Below are positions 1-4,804 of a stretch of 7,306 nucleotides of DNA, piece after piece. The notes under the pieces were generated by a model. The model was given only the letters and a program-made list of their open reading frames with translations. It had not been told where the DNA came from and did not search any database. Source of the stretch: Thermaerobacter marianensis (GTDB lineage Bacteria; Bacillota; Sulfobacillia; DYIH01; DYIG01); NCBI GenBank assembly GCA_020723725.1, contig DYIG01000077.1, positions 1-7,306 of the forward strand, in the 5' to 3' direction. Both the position numbers and the translations under genes were made by a program. How positions within the stretch are numbered: the stretch's first letter is position 1; each line of letters opens with the position of its first letter.

Positions 1-2
1 TA

Positions 3-569
3 CGTGCCCGGTTGCACCGGGAGGCCGAGGAATTGGGTGGGGAATCACTGCACAGGCGGTTGGCTGAGTTGGACCCGCTGGCGGCGGCGCGCATTCACCC
101 CAATAACGTGAGGCGCGTGGTTAGGGCGCTTGAAGTCTACCACCTGACAGGCGTGCCCATGACCCGGTGGGAGGGTGCTCAAAAGGAACCCGCCCTGTGC
201 GATACCCTCAAGATAGGGCTCACCAGGGAGCGCGCCGATCTCTACTCCCGAATCGATGACCGGGTAGACCGTCAAATAGAGCGAGGCTTGGTTTCGGAGG
301 TACGGCGCATTCTTGACATGGGCTATGGCCCGGGGCTGAAGTCCTTGCAGGCCCTGGGGTATAAAGAGGTGATCGCCTGCCTTCAGGGTGAGATGGACGA
401 AGCTGAAATGATCCGAGTCCTTAAACGCAATACGCGGAGGTACGCCAAAAGGCAGTGGACGTGGTTTCGGCGCGAAAAGGATGTTCACTGGATTGATTTA
501 TCCACCAATGATGAGACTCAGGCCGAAGGGGTTGCTATAGAACTGATCAAGCAAAAGGGGTGGCTGTAA
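3..569 (+). CDS. miaA: tRNA dimethylallyltransferase MiaA, C-terminal part (5' end cut by the window edge)
   Basis: MiaA transfers a dimethylallyl group from DMAPP to N6 of adenosine 37 in tRNAs that read codons starting with U, in the cytoplasm. The reading frame is open to the left edge, so the P-loop and the first catalytic residues lie outside. Visible family blocks are RIHPNNVRRVVRALEVYHLTG (split here as RIHPNN, then VRRVVRALEVY and LTG), then ALGYKEVIACLQGE, then the C-terminal tRNA-contact stretch NTRRYAKRQWTWFRRE followed by a WIDL ending. About 188 residues remain of a usual 300 to 320. A TTG at 12 is only an in-frame leucine codon, not the real start, because homology continues to the edge. 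It ends in TAA and its last 23 bp overlap the end of the convergent oxidoreductase gene. In many Clostridia hfq follows miaA; here it does not. The identification is firm. Confidence 0.95.
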   Translation, partial: RARLHREAEELGGESLHRRLAELDPLAAARIHPNNVRRVVRALEVYHLTGVPMTRWEGAQKEPALCDTLKIGLTRERADLYSRIDDRVDRQIERGLVSEVRRILDMGYGPGLKSLQALGYKEVIACLQGEMDEAEMIRVLKRNTRRYAKRQWTWFRREKDVHWIDLSTNDETQAEGVAIELIKQKGWL

Positions 570-1755
570 CCGGACCCTGGTCCAGTTCAATGAGCCTTCC
601 TATGCGTCCGGCTTTTATTGCGGCTTCGGCCAGTTGTAAGGCGGCTGCCGCGGCCTCAATTGGCGCGGTCAAGGGAGTGGCCGGGTCGTTCATTGCACCG
701 ATGAGATCCAGTAGAGAGCGCCGGATGCAGTCTCGGTATTGACCTTCGTAATCGGTGCGGCTGAGGCGTAACTTCACCCGGTGTGTGGCGGCAAAACCAT
801 GTCCCCGGGATTCCCAACACCCGCTGGCAGGGAGGGGTGTTGCCTCCAGGGACATGACTCCGGAGGGGCGAGCCTTTTCGATATGCGCCAGACTGGTCTC
901 ATCCAACAGTGCATGCAGTTCCAAAGAGGTCGGGACCCAGTCTTGCAACCTAACATAGCCTTTCTGGAACGTCAGGAGGGTTTCCGCCCGGTTTAAACCC
1001 AAGGGTCGGGTAAAAGCGTGGTAGTGCTCAACGACCGTGTCCTGATCGGGTCTGCCAGTACCATGCAAAACCGTGGCCTGCACCCTATCGGGTATCAAAC
1101 CTTCCCTTTCGTTTTCCACGGTTATAGTTTGCACGGCCCGGGCCGGGCCCAACAGCCACAGGCTGAGGTCCAGGAAATGGATCCCGTGTTCAACAAGTAT
1201 CCCCCCGCTTTGCCCCTCTGACCAGAACCAGTGGTTAGGTGGCAGGTCCCCATGAGCCTCATTCTCAACCCGCATGCGCTCGACTGTCCCCAGGGTGCCA
1301 GAGTTGATCAGCCCCCTGAGAAACTGGTAGTAGGGGTGGAACCTCATCACAAAATTTACGGCGACACGGTTAATTCCGAGGCGCTGGTCTTTGAGAATGG
1401 TTTCTATTTCATTTGAAGAAACGGCCCCAGGCTTTTCAACAAACACATGACTCCCGGCCGCCAGTGCCAAGCGGGTTATTGGCACGTGAAGAGCGGGCGG
1501 CGTGGCAACAATAACGATGTCAGCCCTTTTTGATTTAATGAGGTCCGCCCAGTCTGTAAACGCCTGAGGTGAACCCGTCGAGAGCCCTGATTCCCGCCTT
1601 GCCCGGTTCCAGACCTCCAGGGCCGAATCAAGACTGCTCCTCCTGCGGCTGGCAACGGCAGCTAAGTTCACTTCCTGGAGTCCGGCAATTGATTTGAGAA
1701 TGAAACGCCCGAAAGCCCCACACCCTATCAAACCAAGGCTTGTCTTTCTGTTCAT
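547..1755 (-). CDS. Gfo/Idh/MocA-family NAD(P)-dependent oxidoreductase
   Basis: This is a probable soluble dehydrogenase of the glucose-fructose oxidoreductase/inositol dehydrogenase family, 402 residues. The N-terminal Rossmann fold opens with GLIGCGAFGR at residues 8-17, followed by ATPPALH at 84-90 and the family hallmark EKPG at 107-110, whose lysine normally acts in catalysis. NFVMRFHPYY (134-143) and GGILVEHGIHFLD (184-196, with H193 in the usual catalytic histidine position and E189 where an Asp often sits) mark the substrate half. The ATG at 1755 is chosen because GGAGGG lies 8 bp upstream. A longer frame reaching 1818 adds 21 residues that do not fit the family N-terminus, which starts just before the dinucleotide motif. 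The gene is divergent from the sugar operon and convergent with miaA. Substrate is not predictable: family members oxidise or reduce sugars, inositols, sugar acids, biliverdin or dihydrodiols. At 402 residues it is longer than the common 330 to 380. Confidence 0.85.
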   Translation of the reverse strand: MNRKTSLGLIGCGAFGRFILKSIAGLQEVNLAAVASRRRSSLDSALEVWNRARRESGLSTGSPQAFTDWADLIKSKRADIVIVATPPALHVPITRLALAAGSHVFVEKPGAVSSNEIETILKDQRLGINRVAVNFVMRFHPYYQFLRGLINSGTLGTVERMRVENEAHGDLPPNHWFWSEGQSGGILVEHGIHFLDLSLWLLGPARAVQTITVENEREGLIPDRVQATVLHGTGRPDQDTVVEHYHAFTRPLGLNRAETLLTFQKGYVRLQDWVPTSLELHALLDETSLAHIEKARPSGVMSLEATPLPASGCWESRGHGFAATHRVKLRLSRTDYEGQYRDCIRRSLLDLIGAMNDPATPLTAPIEAAAAALQLAEAAIKAGRIGRLIELDQGPVTATPFA

Positions 1756-1763
1756 GTTGTTTT

Positions 1764-1769
1764 CCCTCC
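1764..1769 (-). promoter_or_regulatory. Ribosome binding site fixing the oxidoreductase start
   Basis: On the minus strand this reads GGAGGG, 8 bp before the ATG at 1755. It is a near-ideal Shine-Dalgarno sequence, and it lies inside the longer alternative frame. It therefore decides for the shorter protein. Confidence 0.7.
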
Positions 1770-1833
1770 GGAGAGATAGTTTTTGCCGTAAACCCGCGTG
1801 GTATAAACCATAAGACAACGGTGGAGGATAGAT

Positions 1834-1862
1834 TTATCAACCTGCTTACCGGGAAGAATGAT
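1834..1862 (+). promoter_or_regulatory. Weak sigma-A-like promoter candidate for the glycosyltransferase operon
   Basis: TTATCA (1834-1839) and AATGAT (1857-1862) are separated by exactly 17 bp. Each matches the consensus hexamer at four of six positions, including A2 and T6 of the -10 box. A transcript from here would start near 1869 and give a leader of about 26 bases before the TTG start. The match is weak and could be chance. Confidence 0.22.
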
Positions 1863-1894
1863 TTCGGTTAGCGGTCGACTGGGAAGGGGAAATT

Positions 1895-3103
1895 TTGTTG
1901 CGAAACAGAAAAGGACCGCAACTGATCTATATAAGCACCTATCCCCCCCGCCGCTGCGGCCTGGCAACCTACTGTGAGGACCTGGTCAACGCCATTGAGG
2001 AGACCGGCCTCTTCGCGCCAGCCGGAGTGGTGGCCCTTTCGCAGACGCCCGGAGAGAACATTTACGGCCCCCAGGTGGTCCGGGAGGTGTTCCAGGACCG
2101 GCGTGCGGATTACACCGCTGCGGCCCGTTTTTTGAACGAAGCTGCGCCGGATGGGGTGTGTCTGCAACATGAGTTTGGCATCTTCGGAGGAACGGATGGG
2201 GATTATCTAGTCGACATGATCGAAGGGATTGAGGCCCCGATCTTCACCACTTTCCACACAGTGCTCAGCCGGCCGGATGCGTATAAAAGGGACCTTATGA
2301 GGTATCTGGCCGATCGGAGCGAATCGGTGGTGGTCATGGCCCCCAGGGCCGTTTCCCTGCTTAACGACGTTTACGGCATCGATCCGCACAAGATCGCCTT
2401 CATTCATCATGGCGCACCCGTTCCTACGCCAACCAGCAACCAGGAAATAAAGCGCCGCCTTGGGCTGGAAGGGTATACGGTTGTGTGCACACTAGGTCTG
2501 ATCAACCCGGGCAAAGGCATTGAGTATATGATCCAGGCCATGCCCAGCATTGTTGAGCGGTTCCCGGACGTCATCTACTTGGTTTTGGGGCAGACCCACC
2601 CTGGTATCCTGAGGCACATGGGTGAGATATATCGGGATTCCCTCCTCAAGATGGTGGAGGACCTCCGCTTAACCCGTCACGTCAAGTTTGTGGATTCTTA
2701 TCTCACGCGGAACGAGATCCTAGACTATCTCTCGGCAACCGATATTTACGTTACGCCCTACCTGGGTAAGGAGCAGATCACCAGTGGCACGCTCGCCTAT
2801 GCGATAAGCCTGGGAAAGGCAATTGTTTCTACGCCTTATATGTATGCGGAAGAACTCCTGGGCAACGGCGCCGGGATTCTGGTCAATTTCCGGGACCCGG
2901 AGGGCATGGCGCAGGCGGTTATAGAGATACTGTCATCTCCTGAGCGGCGCAAGGGTTTGGAACTCAGGTCCTCAAGTCTGGGGCAGATCATGGTTTGGCC
3001 AAGGGTTGCCCGGCAATACTCGCGCCTTTTCATGGAAAAGGTATCCGGCGGAATGAACCGGGGCAGCCGTGCTGTTGCCATACCGGTCAATGGGGCGTAT
3101 TGA
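1895..3103 (+). CDS. GT4-family glycosyltransferase (GT-B fold)
   Basis: This is a probable retaining glycosyltransferase of 402 residues that uses a nucleotide-sugar donor in the cytoplasm. The N-terminal half opens with STYPPRRCGLATYCEDL (14-30), a signature of a GT4 subgroup, followed by LQHEFGIFGG (90-99), FTTFHTVL (117-124) and IHHGAP (170-175). The donor half has GLINPGKGIEY (201-211), YLVLGQTHPG (228-237) and the block from TDIYVTPYLGKEQ into ITSGTLAYAISLGKAIVSTPY (282-315). In that block E293 begins the place where classical GT4 enzymes show E-x7-E, but the second position is Ala301; I believe this is normal for the subgroup. There is no signal peptide or membrane helix. The start is TTG at 1895 (or the adjacent TTG at 1898), with the purine-rich GGGAAGGGGA a few bases upstream. 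No in-frame ATG fits. It leads a tight operon. Donor and acceptor are unknown; the mannose-type cupin downstream makes a GDP-mannose or similar donor possible, no more. Confidence 0.88.
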   Translation: MLRNRKGPQLIYISTYPPRRCGLATYCEDLVNAIEETGLFAPAGVVALSQTPGENIYGPQVVREVFQDRRADYTAAARFLNEAAPDGVCLQHEFGIFGGTDGDYLVDMIEGIEAPIFTTFHTVLSRPDAYKRDLMRYLADRSESVVVMAPRAVSLLNDVYGIDPHKIAFIHHGAPVPTPTSNQEIKRRLGLEGYTVVCTLGLINPGKGIEYMIQAMPSIVERFPDVIYLVLGQTHPGILRHMGEIYRDSLLKMVEDLRLTRHVKFVDSYLTRNEILDYLSATDIYVTPYLGKEQITSGTLAYAISLGKAIVSTPYMYAEELLGNGAGILVNFRDPEGMAQAVIEILSSPERRKGLELRSSSLGQIMVWPRVARQYSRLFMEKVSGGMNRGSRAVAIPVNGAY

Positions 3104-3104
3104 A

Positions 3105-4181
3105 ATGCGGCACTTGGCGCGCCCGGGTTTGAAAATGGAGCACCTTGTCAGGATGACAGACTGCACCGGGATGATACAGCACGCCGTCCACTCCCTTCCT
3201 GACAGGTTTACTGGTTATACGACGGATGATAATGCACGAGCCCTGATAGCTGCCTTAAAACTGTACCAGCAGGGTTTTGGTCCGGAAGCGCTGCGTCTCG
3301 CGGAGGGATACCTTTCCTTTCTGCACTACGCGCAGACTGATTCCGGCGAGTTCCGCAATTTCATGGGCTATGAAAGGCGCTGGCTTGAATCCGAAGGCTC
3401 GGAAGACTGTTTCGGCCGGGCCTTATGGGCCTGTGCCCAAACGGTTACCTCTCTGCCTGGTTCGCCGCTGGCACGCGTTGCCGGTCGCATGATGGATAAG
3501 TCAATGAAAAACGTGGGGGACCTGGGGTCTGTTAGGGGTAGGGCTTTTGCCCTTATGGGCCTTCACGACCTGGTATCCTTTCACCCGGAGCAGAATCGAG
3601 CTTACCACCTGCTCAAGAACCTGGCCGAATCCCTCGCGGAGGATTACCGAAGCACTTCTGATTCCGGGTGGTATTGGTTTGAGGACATGCTCACCTACAG
3701 CAACGGCATTCTGCCGATGGCTATGTTTTTAGCTTACTCTGCTACAGGGAAGAGGCGGTTCTTGAGTATAGCCGTAGAAAGTCTGGCTTTTCTAACGGAA
3801 GTGGTTTTCCCGAGAGGGGTGCTCCACCTTGTCGGCAACAAGGGCTGGTACCGGCGCGGCGGGGCCAGGGCGCTCTATGACGAGCAACCGGTGGATGCCG
3901 CAGCTATGGTCCTGGCTTGCCTTGCCGCTGGGAAGGTAACCGGCAAGCCGGAATACCTCCACCTCGCGGAGTGTTCATTCCAATGGTTTCTGGGGCGTAA
4001 TTCTCAAAATCGGGCGCTTTACGAGCCAACAACCGGAGGGTGCTATGACGGCCTTACCCCTGATGGCGTGAATCTCAACCAGGGGGCTGAATCCCTCCTT
4101 GCTTACATGCTGGCCAACCTCTCGCTGGCGGAATCCCGATCGGCGGCGGGAACAACGGCTGCCCGGAGTGGTACCTCATGA
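3105..4181 (+). CDS. Alpha/alpha-toroid (six-hairpin glycosidase-like) protein, partner domain of GT4 glycosyltransferases
   Basis: This 358-residue soluble protein has the repeated helical-hairpin look of six-hairpin glycosidase-like enzymes. Conserved patches, numbered from the ATG at 3105, are RMTDCTGMIQHA (16-27), GYTTDDNARAL (37-47), SEDCFGRALWA (99-109), GWYWFEDMLTYSNGILPMA (188-206), YDEQPVDAAAM (258-268) and GGCYDGLTPDGVNLNQGAES (311-330). Several Asp/Glu in these patches could line an active site. From memory, this module is usually annotated only as glycosyltransferase because in many bacteria it is the C-terminal half of a GT4 fusion; here it is a separate gene in another frame. 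The start is uncertain. The ATG at 3105 lies one base after the upstream stop, with GGGG 9 bp before it. A GTG at 3069 or an ATG at 3090 would add 12 or 5 residues and overlap the upstream gene. The biochemical activity is not known to me; glycoside hydrolase, epimerase or glycan binding are options. Confidence 0.8.
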   Translation: MRHLARPGLKMEHLVRMTDCTGMIQHAVHSLPDRFTGYTTDDNARALIAALKLYQQGFGPEALRLAEGYLSFLHYAQTDSGEFRNFMGYERRWLESEGSEDCFGRALWACAQTVTSLPGSPLARVAGRMMDKSMKNVGDLGSVRGRAFALMGLHDLVSFHPEQNRAYHLLKNLAESLAEDYRSTSDSGWYWFEDMLTYSNGILPMAMFLAYSATGKRRFLSIAVESLAFLTEVVFPRGVLHLVGNKGWYRRGGARALYDEQPVDAAAMVLACLAAGKVTGKPEYLHLAECSFQWFLGRNSQNRALYEPTTGGCYDGLTPDGVNLNQGAESLLAYMLANLSLAESRSAAGTTAARSGTS

Positions 4182-4540
4182 TGGGGTATGTGATGCAAAC
4201 GGTCGACAAACCTTGGGGCCGCGAGATATGGTGGGCGGTTACGGATCGTTATGTGGGAAAGATCCTCCAGGTCAAGGCCGGGCAGTCTCTTAGTCTGCAA
4301 TACCACCGGCGCAAACTGGAGTCCATGTTCTTTCGCCGGGGGGCAGGTTGGCTTTTCCTCCACGATGTTTACCACCCCATCAGTGAGGGAATGGCTATAA
4401 CAGTTGCTCCCGGTGTGGTTCACAGGGTGGTTGCTGAGGAGGATCTGGAGATTTTTGAAGTTTCTACCCCGGATATGGATGACGTGGTTCGGATTGAGGA
4501 TATTTACGGGCGTTTGGAGGTGAAGACTCCGTGGACATAA
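4178..4540 (+). CDS. Stand-alone cupin of the phosphomannose isomerase (type II C-terminal) kind
   Basis: This 120-residue single-domain cupin resembles the isomerase domain of bifunctional mannose-1-phosphate guanylyltransferase/mannose-6-phosphate isomerase. Typical features are the DKPWGREIWW opening (10-19), DRYVGKILQVKAGQSLSLQYH (23-43), a likely metal site of H43, E48 and H82 (the last in APGVVHRV), and the EVSTPDMDDVVRIEDIYGR closing block (94-112), which is very characteristic. The first cupin motif has R45 where many cupins have a second His. Known members of the wider family isomerise mannose 6-phosphate and fructose 6-phosphate with a bound metal; stand-alone short forms are common and mostly untested. 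The first ATG overlaps the preceding stop as ATGA, which suggests translational coupling. GGAG lies 9 bp upstream. Other ATGs at 4181 and 4193 are possible. Its place in the operon suggests it supplies or senses a hexose phosphate. Confidence 0.82.
   Translation: MMGYVMQTVDKPWGREIWWAVTDRYVGKILQVKAGQSLSLQYHRRKLESMFFRRGAGWLFLHDVYHPISEGMAITVAPGVVHRVVAEEDLEIFEVSTPDMDDVVRIEDIYGRLEVKTPWT
4516..4523 (+). promoter_or_regulatory. Ribosome binding site for the BON-domain gene
   Basis: GGAGGTGA is followed after 7 bp by the GTG at 4531. It lies inside the 3' end of the cupin gene. It is the strongest Shine-Dalgarno sequence in the operon and supports both the reality of the small gene and its GTG start. 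Confidence 0.7.
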
Positions 4541-4770
4541 CGAACGGGGAGATTAAGGACGAATTCCTCTCCCAGCATCTGTATAGCTTATTGCACGAAT
4601 TGCCCTTTTTGGGGCATTTCCCCATCAAGGCCGAATGCCGTAGTGGAGTGGTTTACCTCAAGGGTATCGTGGACTCCGACGAGCGCAGGCATTTGGCCGA
4701 AGAGCTGGCAGAACACATGCCGGGCGTAAGAGGGGTTGTCAACGAGCTGTCGCTATTCAGCAATGAATAA
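4531..4770 (+). CDS. Small cytoplasmic BON-domain protein
   Basis: This 79-residue protein is made almost entirely of one BON-like module. The core GVVYLKGIVDSDERRHLAE (39-57), continuing into MPGVRGVVNELSL (63-75), shows the beta-strand, Gly-x-Val, helix and closing VxxVxN-like pattern of the family. BON domains are usually found in periplasmic or envelope proteins such as OsmY, or attached to channels and CBS domains, where they bind membranes or ligands. This one has no signal peptide, lipobox or membrane segment, so it should stay in the cytoplasm. The GTG start overlaps the cupin stop by 10 bp and has an excellent Shine-Dalgarno. It sits between two sugar-metabolism genes. A scaffold, carbohydrate-binding or membrane-docking role for the operon's enzymes is possible, but no function can be assigned. 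Confidence 0.78.
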   Translation: MDITNGEIKDEFLSQHLYSLLHELPFLGHFPIKAECRSGVVYLKGIVDSDERRHLAEELAEHMPGVRGVVNELSLFSNE

Positions 4771-4804
4771 AGCAGTAATGAATAAGTCAACGGGGGGTCT
4801 AGCT

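Larger units (their letters stand above)
1756..1894. promoter_or_regulatory. Divergent intergenic control region
   Basis: This 139-bp spacer lies between the start of the minus-strand oxidoreductase and the start of the rightward five-gene block, so it should carry promoters for both. It is richer in A/T than the flanking genes. A 12-bp imperfectly palindromic element, TGGTATAAACCA (1799-1810; arms TGGT/ACCA around ATAA), sits near the middle and could be a regulator site. No convincing -35/-10 pair is visible for the minus strand. No riboswitch or tRNA fold is recognised. The regulatory role rests mainly on position. Confidence 0.45.

Noticed and set aside
45..488. Long minus-strand open frame opposite miaA
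   Set aside because: It is fully antisense to a well-conserved gene, and its translation shows no recognisable domain. It is a shadow frame.
571..582. Inverted repeat GGACC-CT-GGTCC just after the miaA stop, as a terminator
   Set aside because: The loop would be only 2 bases, no T-run follows on either strand, and it lies inside the oxidoreductase coding sequence.
1756..1818. 21-residue N-terminal extension of the oxidoreductase
   Set aside because: A strong Shine-Dalgarno sequence inside it and the family N-terminus right after the ATG at 1755 favour the shorter protein.
1858..1860. ATG upstream of the glycosyltransferase as its start
   Set aside because: It is in a different reading frame from the GT4 protein and its frame soon stops, so it cannot extend the protein.
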